Assembly: GCF_037392515.1 (NCBI RefSeq)
Contig: NC_090283.1
Location: 15,058,501 to 15,122,500, forward strand
Direction of reading: 5' to 3'
Length of the DNA stretch: 64,000 nucleotides
Source of the DNA: Haliotis asinina
Lineage: Eukaryota; Mollusca; Gastropoda; Lepetellida; Haliotidae
Shown: positions 1 to 11,002 of the stretch, one piece after another
How positions within the stretch are numbered: the stretch's first letter is position 1
How the letters are laid out: each line of letters opens with the position of its first letter
The notes under the pieces: model-generated
Databases searched by the model: none
The model's input: the letters and a program-made list of their open reading frames with translations, nothing else
Told to the model about the DNA's origin: nothing
Made by a program: the position numbers and the translations under genes

Positions 1-345
1 TCACTAGAATCCGCAATTTTAATGTGCTTATTTCTCTTCTGTACACGTTCTATTACCGACGTCAGAACTGTTTCAGCCTCTTCATATCGCTGATTCTGAA
101 CCGCCAAAAGGACTTAATGCAGAAAGTCTAATGTCTCACTGTTGAAATTATATTGTATCGTATTCCCCTCCCTCGACCACGTATAATCCTTCTCGGCTTT
201 GAGTTTCTTCAAATCAGAAGAAGCTTGACAGAACTCATGTCTCAAGGCACCAATTTGTGTGTTAAAGGATTCTTCCAGTTCGTCTTTATTAGCATTCAGC
301 TGTTTCAAGATGGTGTCCAATTTGGCGTTTGTGTCCATTATGAAG
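1..345 (-). mobile_element. DIRS-like retroelement fragment, N-terminal (gag-like) ORF
   Basis: On the minus strand an ATG near 338 opens a lysine- and glutamate-rich, probably coiled-coil protein followed by a REGNxxQYxFN motif. From memory, this motif marks the first ORF of DIRS-like or other tyrosine-recombinase retroelements in molluscs and cnidarians. The homology continues to the window edge, where the KRNKHIKIAD motif of the same family is seen. The element is cut by the window edge and is a broken fossil with about one visible break. The assignment is by remembered family pattern; a related mollusc repeat ORF is the alternative. Confidence 0.5.
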
Positions 346-389
346 ATGCATGGTCTTGTTGCACAAGCGAGAGAACGAATTTAAATTCA

Positions 390-445
390 CCAACCCTATA
401 TATACCCTTAATCAGCGCCACCTGGCGGAACAGCCAATCACGTGA
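390..445 (-). promoter_or_regulatory. TATA and CCAAT-like promoter of the DIRS-like element
   Basis: Read on the minus strand, a GATTGGC (inverted CCAAT) lies near 432-438 and GGGTATATATAGGG near 393-406, about 55-65 bases before the element's ATG at 338. The order and spacing fit an RNA polymerase II core promoter in the element's leader. Promoter function is inferred from motifs only. Confidence 0.4.
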
Positions 446-1688
446 CTATAGTTACACACCGCTAGGAGAAAGCAATTTCCCACTAATTCATACTTCAAAC
501 GTTGGAAATTTCATTCACATTATACTGTTATACCATTCAGAAATGACCCACAACTAAAGCCGAATACTCGTTGAAGCTCATGCAAAATATTTTGCAAACA
601 GTGGGTGTCAGGATTTCTCCAAATATCTGCTAATGTGAACCTAACTCAATGGGTAATATCATTCCACAGTAATGAGTGAGAAGTGGTTATAACTTTATTT
701 ACGACTAGTCAGGATCACAAGCAACAACACAATTTCTTAGGATAATTGGCGTAAACATCAAAGGGAGATCATTCTGAAATGTTAAAAGAGTAGTAAGCAT
801 TCCTACATTATCTTTTATGTCATTCGTTACCATTCGCGTTCAGAAACAAGGTTTAACTCAAATGTCAAAAACATTGGTGTACAAGTTGCTATAACAACAC
901 ACGTTTGGGTCAGGGGTGATCTGGAACCCAATAGAACAGCATTCATAATTCTGACAGCGTGTAGACAATTCCGGAATCTCTTTAAGACTCTTTAAGAGGG
1001 CAGATGCTACCATCATCGCCCATCACGACCAGCGGTTGCGTAGAGATGATGCCACCATCCTTGGCTCTGATCAGGATGAGGTGTGTCTGTCGTTTAACCA
1101 ACAGTTTTGTAGGTGGCTGTGTGTATGAAGAAAGAAGCGATAAATATGACAGTGACTGTATTACTCAAGGTTACTGAGAAGGATCAGGTTTGTTAAGATC
1201 ACATTGCCTTCAGTTCCATCAACTTAAGAGTACATTTTCATAATAGAAAATAAATGAATTTCACAATAACACAATATTTATGATCAAATGCATTACACAT
1301 CATGTAAACATATGATACATACCCGGAAAATAGTTCATCCCTAACTCTTTAATCATTGATAATTAAAATGCCTGGATAAAAAAAAAGGAAAATGTATAAA
1401 ATCGACGGTAATGGATAATAACGCATTATTATGTATGCAAACATCATAAGAACATTAGAAGCTCTAGCCATTTTATTTGATTGTATCGTCACGCTGTAGG
1501 CAAATATAGAAAATATTGAAAATATATCTCCTTCCCGTATTCTTTCCTCTCCTCCATGGCAGTTGGTTACGCCAAATGTTGACCTAACACTGACATTTTA
1601 AAAAATCAGAATTACAATATAAACAAAAGTATAAGTAATTAAAAAGTAAATATAATACATACAAATCCTTATTTACAAATTCCTTATT
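446..1688. other. No gene seen
   Basis: AT-rich sequence with only short chance frames. I see no splice-bounded exon, repeat array or recognised element here. The region just before 1688 may be eroded 5' sequence of the following LINE. Confidence 0.5.
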
Positions 1689-2340
1689 TCGAAGGATGGT
1701 GACGCTGTGGCTTGTGTCACCGTCACTGGATCCAGAACTATCTCTTCTAGATCAACAAGCGATAATTCTATTTTCACAGCAGAAGCAAATGCTATATTAA
1801 GAGAGTTTAAATATACTAAACACCATCACAGATATAAGCAATATATCATATTTTCAGATTCTCTTTCTTGCCTTCAGACTATAAACAATCTGTCTTGCAA
1901 GCATACATTTTTAATCCAAATAATTGAATTATATAACGAGCTTGCTACCGGCCAATACGACATCGTCTTTTGTTGGTTACCCAGTGACGTTGGCATTTCT
2001 GGGAACACAATGGCTGATTATGCTGCCAAGGAGCACTCAACAAAATCTGTGACACCAATTCTCATTCCTTGTCCTGATTACAAAGGTGACATTAGATCCT
2101 TCATTTGTGATCTGATGCAGAAGATGTGGGACAGCATGAAATAGGTTACACCTACTTGTGTTATCAGTCCAGATTTGAGGAGGTCATCATACAACGATGT
2201 TGCAATGGTCATGCGCGTTATACTTATGAATACTCGTTTAAAGGTGAAGATCCTCTGTTTTGTATCCCCTGTGATGAGAGGGCTGCGATCAAGCATATTC
2301 TGCTTGTTGAATTCTCCATCATAGGGAATAATTGTTAACA
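1689..2340 (+). mobile_element. LINE fragment: RNase H domain and C-terminal tail (I/Nimb-like)
   Basis: One frame (about 1689-2144) reads SKDGDAVACV, then FTAEANAI, IIFSDSLSCLQ, a WLPSDVGISGN loop and MADYAAKE. These are the E, D and final D blocks of the RNase H domain found after reverse transcriptase in I, Nimb, R1 and Jockey-type LINEs. The first Asp (normally TDGS) is missing. A second frame (2126-2338) carries the expected continuation, NGHARYTYEY, then FCIPCDERAAIKHILL, the Cys/His tail of the same ORF2. The domain therefore crosses a frameshift near 2125-2144. No reverse transcriptase or endonuclease is visible upstream, so this is a dead 5'-truncated copy, which is usual for LINEs. 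Confidence 0.75.
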
Positions 2341-2344
2341 CTCG

Positions 2345-4075
2345 TTTAATTATTGGTCTTTGAAAAGAAATCGATATCATTGATGAACATGCACATGCAA
2401 GCTGATGCACATATAGTCTATTCCAATGAAGAGTAGAAGCTCTGTGTATGGTGTCCAATCTTAAGCTCTATGTTGGTGGGTCACTGAAGCTGAATGCAGA
2501 TTTTCTGAATTACTCACAAATACCAACATCGTACCTTGCATATCGTGATTAGATGAGTTCATGTTGCCTAACATCCAAATTCACTGTTGTTCTACATGCA
2601 CAACATGTTAAGGATAATACAAAGTCTGAAGCTATATCATGGTTTCTTTCATGTTTTAAATTACCTTAAGCTCAAAACACAACCATTTTAGTACCTTGGT
2701 ATGGTGTAAGTGAGACAGCGCCACTTAGTGACCTTTGCACACAAAATCATTGTTACATATCGATATTATTCATCTGGGAGAAAATAGGTGGAGCCTCGGT
2801 AAGTGCAACAAATTTGAAAATGTATAAAAAACTAAATTTCTGGTGGAACATAGGTAGGTAACACATACCGCACAATTCCTTGAATGACATATATGTTGAT
2901 ACATGTCAAACTACATCATGGCTGGTTTCTTAAAACATCGAACAGTTTGGAAAATATACGTCGTTATGTACTATAACTCTGTGTTAATTATCCATATCTT
3001 GCAATGACAGTTGGATAGACATTTTACAGAAAGTTTTAAGTACAAATGTTACAAGAGGTACCTGCGATTAAGACATAATGTTGACAAATCTATTCACTAA
3101 AACCACGAAACTAACTTGTGCCACAGTGATGTTCGCAAATGTGAACAGTTGTTGGTACTTGAAGGTAACATTTGGGGGTGAAAATTTACCTACGAATCCA
3201 CTTTATTTTGGTGCATATTTTCGTAAAAACATCCCAGAAAATACTCAGATGTGGCACACATATATCTTGAACCTGCACACGCAGACAAACACAGAAATTC
3301 CCTCTCTACCTCACAGGCAGCCACTACGTATATGCATGAACACATTGGTCGGCCACAGAGGAAGCTGTAAGTGTTCTCAGTTGTGATCTCTCTAGAATTC
3401 CCTTCTGTTATCCTTCAGTCTTCTCTGTTTCTAATCATTTCTTGTGATGTAATAAGTGATCGTAAATATCTTTGGTGAAGGGTTTTATAAGCTGAAAGAA
3501 GTCCCCAATCCTTTTCACATTGTGAATAAAATATGTTTAAACTAAGTGTTCTCAAGTGCTAGTATTCAGCAGTTCTGGTGGATGGCATCGTTGTGCTTGC
3601 TCAGTATCGACTGTCACTAGACAGTACTCACAACCCTTCGAGCGTAAACATTACCATTACAAATGACGTCAGTAATGATATGTCTGTGTACGTAGTAGAC
3701 TGATTGGGCAATGAACAGAAAACTTCCACTGTACAGAAGGACATCCACGTGCTGGGTGAGTATCTTCGCTGAGTGCTTTGTCCATATCTCACCATCGCAT
3801 CTTCATCTGCCATCATATATTTTGTACGATTTGAACATACTTAACCGCTTCTTTTTTTCTATCAGGGAGCATTGCGCAGAGTGGAACATAAGTCTGTATA
3901 TACTGATCTGATTTGCACTCAAACTGGAATTTGAAACTACATTATTTTAACATTCTGAGCCTGTTCCGAGCTCGGGACAGTTGCTGAATAAAACATTCAG
4001 CACATTAACTTCGTGTGGACATTTTGGTTAAAAATAAAACAAGCGAATAAACGTTTTCATACCGTATATCACCGT
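2345..4075. other. No gene seen
   Basis: Unique-looking AT-rich DNA. The first 100-200 bases may be the LINE's 3' untranslated tail. A 102-codon frame at 3078-3386 has no recognisable domain and no supporting splice sites, so I do not call it a gene. Confidence 0.5.
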
Positions 4076-4079
4076 GGAT

Positions 4080-5890
4080 TAGGATAGGATCCTTTTATGT
4101 ACACTGAAACCAACATCTCTTCTCTCATCGTCTGAAATGCTTATACCTACGCTGTAGCCATTATGCATACGATGAAGCCCTAATAAGCTCATACTCTTAT
4201 TATGTACTTTGAAAGTCATATATGTATGCTGAAATCATTAATGTCCGCTGAAACTCTTGTATGTATGCCCAAAGTCCTATGTGCATGTTGAAACCCCTTT
4301 ATGTACACAGAATTGTGATATTCTAGTTCTTTCACTGTCCTTCGTTGACAGGTTCTATAACGTACATATGGTCGTTGTCACTGTTGAATGTTCTCGTATA
4401 TTCTGTAACTATAATACATTCGTTGAAAGCCCTATGTGTTTGGTGAAACCCCTATGTGTTTGGTGAAACCCCTATGTGTTTGGTGAAACCCCTATGTGTT
4501 TGGTGAAAGCCCTATGTGTTTGGTGAAACCCCTATGTGTTTGGTGAAACGCCTATGTGTTTGGTGAAACCCCTATGTGTTTGGTGAAACCCCTATGTGTT
4601 TGGTGAAACCCCTTATACTTATGCTCAGACCCTTGAATATACATTGAAAGGATTATATATAAACTGAAACCTTTTCACATTGAAAAACCCATAAATATCC
4701 AATGTACGCTCAAACCCTTACATGTATGGAGAATCTCATATGTGTACGCTGAAATCCTTTTTATGTACGCTGAAACCAACATATATTCTCTGAAACCCTC
4801 ATAGATATGCTGAAACCAACATCTATCGTCTGAAATGCTTATACACACGTTGTAGTCATTAAATATACGCTGAAACGTTAATACGTAAGGTAAGACCCGC
4901 ACATGTACGTTGAAACACATATATGTACGCTGATATCCTTATATGTATGCTGGAACCCTTATACTTATATTGAAACGGATATATGTTCTCTGAAATGCAT
5001 ATCTACTGTAACCGTAATAAATGCTCTAAATCTCGCATGTGTACGCTGAAACACACATACGTATGCTGAGACCTTTAAAAGTACATTTAAATGTTAATAT
5101 GTACGCTGAAACCCTATACACTGAAACCCTATTATGTATGCAGAAACCCATACATGTATGCTGAAACCCTTATATGTACGCAAAACTCTTACATCTTACA
5201 ATCTTACACATACGTTGAAACGCTTGTATGTACGCAGATTCCCATATGTGTATGCTGAGACCCTTAAATGTACATGGAAATGTTTATGTGTATACGCAAA
5301 AACCTGTGCACTGAAACCTTGTACACTGAAATCTCTGTATGTGCACTGAATCCTTGTATACTGGAACTGTGTCTGTGAAACCCTTGTTTGTAGAATACAA
5401 CCCTGTACACTGAAATCCCTATGTGTATGCTGAAACCCTTTACACTGAAAGCCTTATGTATGTACACTGAAATCCTGTACACTGAGCTATTGTACATTGA
5501 AACCCTGCACACCGAAGCCCCTATATATACGAAGAAACCCATGTGTGTACTTACAACTCTTGCATGCACTATGTACACTGAAATCCTTACATAAAAGATG
5601 AAACCCTTATATATACCCTAAATCCCTTTTTGTACGCAGAAACCCCCATGAGTACGCAGAAACCCATATATGTATCCTGAGACCCTTAACTATTCATTGC
5701 AACGTTTAAATATACACTGAAGCCCCGTACAATGAAGCCCCTATATGTACACTGAAAGCCTGTACACTGGAATCCTATACACCGAAGTCCTGTACACTGA
5801 AACCCCTACATGCACGCTGAAACAGTGTATACTGGAACGCATGTGAAAAGCTTATATGTACACTGCCACGCTGCACATTGAAACCCTTAT
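4080..5890. repeat. Degenerate ~20-bp minisatellite
   Basis: About 1.8 kb built from diverged copies of a roughly 20-base unit of the form TGTACGCTGAAACCCTTATA. Units vary in length and sequence, and many open frames on both strands are translations of this repeat. A homogenised block lies inside at 4424-4612. Confidence 0.85.
4424..4612. repeat. Homogenised 20-bp tandem array within the minisatellite
   Basis: Nine to ten copies of a 20-base unit, CCCTATGTGTTTGGTGAAAC, in exact register. Only two single-base variants are seen, one near 4509 and one near 4550. The flanking units of the same family are far more diverged, so this block expanded recently. Confidence 0.95.
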
Positions 5891-6690
5891 ATGGCCACTC
5901 ATATGATTAATCACTGGATTGGTTGGCGAAGACTCGACTACATAGGAGCAGACATAATTTGGAGAAATCTGGAGAAATGTCGCGTTGAAAACAATTAACA
6001 GCAACAGAATTGAAACATGTACACCTCTATCATATATATTTTCTATCCCCAGTTCCCGAAAGGTAGAGATGAATCCACGGACATTTCTGTTTCCAGTCAC
6101 CATGATACATATCGGTAAGTACAGTAGTACAGTGTTACAGAATATGTCGATAATAGTACATATCGGTAAGTACAGTAGTACAGTGTCACAGTGTCACAGA
6201 ATGTGTCGAAAATAGTACATTACAGACACACATGTATTCATGAAAGACTTCAGAAAAGCAAAACTATAAGCGTAGCAGTTCTATACCGTCCATTCGTTAC
6301 CAAAGATAAACTAGCAATACAAACTACATGAGTAGCCGGTTGAAAATAAGTGGTGGCACCAGACGCAGAGGAACATTTTTTGGTCCAATTATTAATCGAT
6401 AGACGAAATCTTTATTGCAACAGAAGTTTTCAACTGCTACATTAGCCATTGAATGTCAGATCACCATACACGAATGATCAGCAAAAGCGCGCTTCCGTCA
6501 CCATGAATAATCAACCTGAATCATTAACTTCGCAAGTATTCCCCCTATTTTCTCTACCCCTGACGATCCGGGATAGTACAGTACACAACCCTGTGCACTT
6601 AAAAGAACCCACGAATCCGTTGCTATATGACCAGATGGTGGCCACATGAACACGTGCATACACCTAGTTGCAGGTACAGCAACGTGCAGT
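5891..6690. other. No gene; contains a 52-bp tandem duplication at 6107-6210
   Basis: The segment beginning CATATCGGTAAGTACAGTAG at 6107 recurs at 6159, a 52-base shift, with a further short CAGTGTCA duplication in the second copy. The rest shows no recognisable feature. Confidence 0.6.
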
Positions 6691-6694
6691 AAAC

Positions 6695-6955
6695 TTGGAC
6701 AAAGTGCTGTGACTATGTGTCCCAGTCCACCCAGCTGTCAATTGGGTACCTCGTTAGGATGAGAGAGCCACAATAAACTCGGTGCGCCAATTGGCAGCAA
6801 GAGTTGTATACTCCCCATGGAGTTGAGACTGAAATACGATGTGCTGTTGAGATTGACATCTGGTGATCGAGGGGAAAATACCAGCGCCTTGAGCATGCAC
6901 TAGTGCGTGGATATGTGCGCTATATAAATATCCAATCTACAATCTACAATCTATC
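6695..6955 (+). mobile_element. SINE, family C (CGCTATATAAAT tail)
   Basis: The segment carries CCCAGTCCACCCAGCTGTCAA, GGGTACCTCGTTAGGAT and an end reading TGCGCTATATAAATATCCAA followed by repeated CAATCTA. This block order and tail are known to me from short interspersed elements in molluscs and other invertebrates. The 5' boundary is not clear and no target duplication was identified. Confidence 0.5.
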
Positions 6956-6957
6956 GT

Positions 6958-7147
6958 CTGCAACCAATGCTTGTTGTAAGGGGCGACTAACGAAATCGGG
7001 TGGTCACACTCGCTGACTTGGTTGACACATATCATCGTATCCCAATTGCGTAGATCGATGCTCCTGCTTTTGATCTCTGGATTGTCCGGTCCAGACTCGA
7101 CAATTCATAGACCACCTCCATGTAAATGGAATATTGTTGACTGCAAG
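6958..7147 (-). mobile_element. Abalone SINE family A, partial copy
   Basis: Minus-strand copy of the common repeat. It has CGACTAACGAAATCGGGTGG, TTGACACATATCATCG, TAGATCGATGCTC, GGATTGTCCGGTCCAGACTC and GGAATATTGTTGA in the same order as the full copy at 59206-59482. The head and the terminal GAGT tail are missing. Confidence 0.85.
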
Positions 7148-7274
7148 TGAACTGGGTCACCGTTGACTCAGAGCCACTGGGCTACTTCCCTTGCTTAAAC
7201 AAGGAACCTGGGATTGTGGATTCAGATCTCTGATCCTCACCGACTATGACCTTCGATTATGTGCCTAGTGATTA

Positions 7275-7395
7275 AAGCGTCATCACATCCCCATTGAACT
7301 ATGCTCATGCTATTGATCACTGAACTGACAGATCCAAATTGGATTATTTACAGACCACCTCCACATGGCTGGAACGTTGTTGATTGGTGTGTTAA
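7275..7395 (-). mobile_element. Abalone SINE family A, diverged partial copy
   Basis: Matches the middle of the family: ATGCTCATGCTATTGATCAC, GGATTATTTACAGACCACC and GGCTGGAACGTTGTTGA. It is more diverged than the neighbouring copy at 6958-7147. Confidence 0.7.
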
Positions 7396-8095
7396 GCACC
7401 AACCATCTTCTTGTTATGAGGGAATGCGTGTCAGTAATCAAGAACTATATGATTTCAACACGTGTCAGCAATCGTGGCCTATCCGGGTATGCCCGCTACA
7501 TTGATCTCCTTAGATACTGTCCCCAACGACCCCATGTTATGTACTGTTTGTTTCACACCAGAATAGCCTTAGCTGTACCCACATACACTATCCATTCCTA
7601 TTTTTTGTTGCTGTTGTTGACAGAGACAGTCCGAAAAGATATCGACATCTATGCTCCGTTGCACCTCATTCTCAAAACATAAATAATTAAGCGTGAAAGC
7701 TGTTTGAGAGGCCGCAAAAGATCAACTCCTAAAAAAGTTCAAGCAGAATAAACGTAATAGCGTTCTTTTGTGTTTCTGTGGGGTTTATAGCTATGAATAT
7801 ATTATTTACGGTTGCCATGGAGCATGCTAGCTGATACGCTAAGTCCCTAACCCGTTTATGTATATCGTCCCTTTTTTGGGACGGGTACTTAAAAAATAAA
7901 TTAAAAAATTCTCTTCTATTGTTTAAGATAAACGTGCAGTGTTAATGTGAATGAAGCTGAGTAAATTGTTTGGTTTTTTTTCGGTTGAACGATTCACATT
8001 ACTTGTCGACCTTAAGTTCTCTAACTCATTAAGTCCGAGAGTCACTTCACTGCTCAACATTTGGAACCCCATGCTGATTACCTGGCTCACTGTGG
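7396..8095. other. No gene seen
   Basis: No domain, splice-bounded exon or tandem array recognised. A 105-codon frame at 7365-7682 begins inside the SINE and has no recognisable content. Confidence 0.5.
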
Positions 8096-8749
8096 CGAGA
8101 CTAATTGAAGGGTTGAGAAGCAGAACGACCTAAGTCATATTTCATAGGTTTTCAGGAGAGACGAAGAACTGGTATCGTGAAAACTACTTGGGAAAAAGTC
8201 CTTGTTTTCTTTGTTAGACTTGCGTGGTGGGATAAAATGAATCCTGTATTACTGTAATGTTGTTTCATTACATATGTTCCGAATTATGGAGGAAAAACTG
8301 AACATGGAATTTCCGTTTTCTGTCAGACTGACCTAAGTGAGGGATATTTGTCGTGTCAGAACAACCCTATTCTCTAGCATTGAGAAGCAAAACAACCTAA
8401 GTCATTATGCATAAAATCATTTCAAGAATTAACGCAATAATTATGACAAAGGTGCAAACCAAGATGCACGCAGCTATTGCACATGCTTCTTGTAAACATT
8501 TGAGAGGCATATTGTGTTTTATAACGATGTATTTTTTCTGAGACTTAACTCAAACTTTCTGGAGACTAGTGACGCTTGTTCATGTGTTTACAGACTGTGG
8601 TACAGCCAGTGCACATCATAATGAGTGATACAACATCTCCATATTGGAATTACTATCGAATTTATTCAAACATTAAATATTCTGGGCATGAATCTGTAAT
8701 AAACAATTAATCTTCATGTAATATAATATGTATGTTACAGTATATGCGT

Positions 8750-8871
8750 CAAATCAGGAAGTGTGTAAATTTCCTGGAATATTTATGAAATGTGTACATT
8801 TACTGAGTGATCAGAAAATGTGCACATTTCCTAAATATTCCAGGACATTTACACATTTCCTGATTTGAAAC
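8750..8871. repeat. Imperfect palindrome (hairpin)
   Basis: The left arm starts TCAAATCAGGAAGTGTGTAA. The right arm, read in reverse complement, starts TCAAATCAGGAAATGTGTAA and continues with the same CCTGGAATATTTA and GAAATGTG blocks. The arms are about 55 bases with a short centre near 8805-8820. It lies inside the inverted-repeat element 8100-9477. Confidence 0.8.
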
Positions 8872-9050
8872 ATTTACTGTAAAATGTATACTGCAGAATT
8901 CAAAGTCCAAGTAAAGCGCGTGTCTCCTCTGCCCTCTATCCTCAAGGACAAGCAATATAACTGTCATTTATTTTCTCATGTAATATCCATGAAAATGCAT
9001 CATTTCTGTTTGGGAAAGTGTAGCTGCCATAGCAGAAAAATACCAAATGG

Positions 9051-9310
9051 AATAATGTCAAACCGATACAAACCGGGACACTCTGGAACTGAGCCTCAGT
9101 GTCCACACTGAATAATGTCAAACTGATACAAACCGGAACATGCTTGACCTAAGCTTCAGTCTCCAATTGAATTATGTCACACTGGTGGAAACTGGAACAC
9201 ACTTGCAACTGAGTGTCAGTCACCAAATTGAATAATGTCAAACTGATGTGAACTGGAACACACTGAAACTGAGTGTCAGTCACCAAATTGAATAAAACTA
9301 GTACACTCTG
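9051..9310. repeat. ~60-bp tandem repeat, four full units and a partial
   Basis: Units begin GAATAATGTCAAACTGATAC at about 9051, 9111, 9171, 9230 and 9290, each followed by AACTGGAACAC and ACTGAGTGTCAGTCACC. The units are moderately diverged. Confidence 0.85.
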
Positions 9311-9539
9311 GGACTAAGCGTCTTTCTAAATTAAATCTAAATGAATGAAACATAAATGCACCAACTTGAACTTTCAGCACAAAGTAGATCTAAACATGAT
9401 GATTAATGAGAAATTATTATGTCATAACAACCCAAATCTGACTTAGGTCGTGCTGCTTCTCAACCCTAATTATTAGTGCTTTTCGTGACACACACACACA
9501 CATACACCCAGCGCTAGCTTAAAGTCTGCTGCTAAAATA

Positions 9540-9668
9540 CGAAAAGTACTGAGCATTTATGACAGGAAGTGTGCCCCATAACAACAATCACTCAAAAGTC
9601 TAAACAATGTAACCCAATAGTAACTATTACTTAATCAATAATTTACAGAAAATACACTTTCATAACAA
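9540..9668 (-). mobile_element. LTR fragment of a Ty3-like element (fossil)
   Basis: Read on the minus strand, the segment starts close to TGTTATGA and continues with TGTATTTTCTGTA and a TAATAGTTACTATTGGGTTAC block. These match the start of the complete LTR at 25326-25982. Only the 5' part of the LTR is present. Broken and diverged. Confidence 0.6.
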
Positions 9669-9689
9669 TATCATACATGCAATGTTTTA

Positions 9690-10065
9690 CGTAATATTAT
9701 TGCACATTCTCTTGTTGACCTTTGGTGGTTTGTACGTATATATTTTCTTAACATGTATGTATTCTTTGTATCCGGTATGTAAGACATGAAACATATTTAA
9801 ACAAACTGTCATTGTGTGACGGTAAATTGTAAAAAAACATCCATGTCAGTGGCAGTACAAAAAAAAAAAAGTTATGTCCGTGCTTAATAATCTTCTTTGA
9901 AAGAAGCGTTTTCGCTGATACATTGCTAGTGTATACTGAATATTTTAAGGAAAGTACTAATGTGCTAGTCTGTGCCTTACATGGAGAAGATTCACAGTTT
10001 GTCACTTAGGTTCATCTAGACGTAACGCAGAAAACATACGGTATCATGCGAACATACATATATAC
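9690..10065. other. No gene seen
   Basis: AT-rich spacer between two LTR-like segments, with an A11-12 run near 9860. An 85-codon minus-strand frame (9748-10005) has no recognised domain. Confidence 0.4.
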
Positions 10066-10069
10066 ATTT

Positions 10070-10715
10070 TGTGATGGTTAAAAGTTGCCATTATAAAAGG
10101 TTTCAGAAATCCCCTGTGAACCAGCAAAACAGAACAAAGACAAGTCTACTTATAAACTTTCGAATATTGTATTATTAAGGAAAGAGGGCAAGTTACACAA
10201 AGTCACTAGTCAGTTTAACAAAACCGATTTCATATACAACACAAATGAGACAAAATCTAAGGCAATGGGTCACAAAATATATAGCAAACTCACCAAAGTC
10301 TTAGTGTGAGAAAGAAACAGCTATGCAGAATGTAGCACAGCGAGTGGTCAGGCAGCGGTTATGTAGATCAAGCGTTGACGGAGATTGATGATGCTAATCC
10401 ATGTGCGTGTCCGTGTCCGTGTCTGTGCAGACAACACCGAAACTAGCATTTATACATACAGTCATTTACTGAAAGTTTGAGCACATACAACCATCGCCAC
10501 TAACTTGGAATGCTCTAGGACAGTCTCCCGGTAGTCAGCAAATAGAAAGCCAAGAGCAGATAACTCCAAAGTACTGCCATAAAGGCATGCTGCTTAAATA
10601 ACTCTCTGTAGGAAATGTGACCCACAACAACTAACACCAAAAGCTTTTTTACCCAATTACTACTGAAATAATAATTAATAACAACTCAAATCACGGAACA
10701 TACACTCTCGTAACA
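10070..10715 (-). mobile_element. LTR of a Ty3-like element (fossil, near full length)
   Basis: The minus strand begins TGTTACGA at 10715 and runs to a diverged end near 10070. It shares many blocks with the solo LTR at 25326-25982: CACTAAGACTTTGGTGAGTT, GACAAAATCTAAGGCAATGG read in reverse, and the GTTCTGTTTTGCTGGTTCAC block. The length of about 645 bases fits. Together with the protein-like pieces at 10875-10990 and 13260-13930 it marks an old LTR retroelement in minus orientation. Confidence 0.65.
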
Positions 10716-10874
10716 CTCTCCGTGGAGGAAAAGATAGTTTCATAGAAATTCACTGTTCAATCATAGCAGTAATAACATAATGACATGGCATGTAATACTA
10801 TGAGTAATATGAGAAACTTCTTGCAGAATTACTATGACCAAATGCCGATACATACATACAGCATCATGACGTCA

Positions 10875-10990
10875 TCATACATTTATACCCTGGAAAGTGC
10901 ATCAGCACAAACATTGTCTTTCCGTTAATGTGTTTGATCACAAGACTGAACCCGTGCAAGGTCAAACTCCACCTCATAATATCGATTTCA
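10875..10990 (-). mobile_element. Ty3/gypsy-type RNase H end fragment (fossil)
   Basis: The minus-strand translation carries RWSLTLHGFSLVIKHINGK, the well-known block at the end of the RNase H domain in Ty3/gypsy polyproteins (family form RW...L..F...I.H..GK.N..AD.LSR). It lies just upstream, in element orientation, of the LTR at 10070-10715. The integrase expected between them is absent. Broken. Confidence 0.7.
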
Positions 10991-11002
10991 AATATACTCT
11001 AT

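Larger units (their letters stand above)
8100..9477. mobile_element. Non-autonomous DNA element with terminal inverted repeats
   Basis: The segment at 8100-8143 (core GGGTTGAGAAGCAG, then ACGACCTAAGTCA) is repeated in inverse orientation at 9434-9477, with about two mismatches over the 35-base core. No transposase is seen between them. A weaker direct copy of the arm, ATTGAGAAGCA then CAACCTAAGTCA, lies at 8380-8407, which suggests nesting or a composite history. The interior holds a hairpin (8750-8871) and a ~60-bp tandem array (9051-9310). The target duplication is unclear. It could be a MITE-like or foldback element; no superfamily can be assigned. Confidence 0.6.

Noticed and set aside
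5134-5578. Tyr/Val-rich frames on both strands
   Set aside because: Translation of the 20-bp minisatellite.
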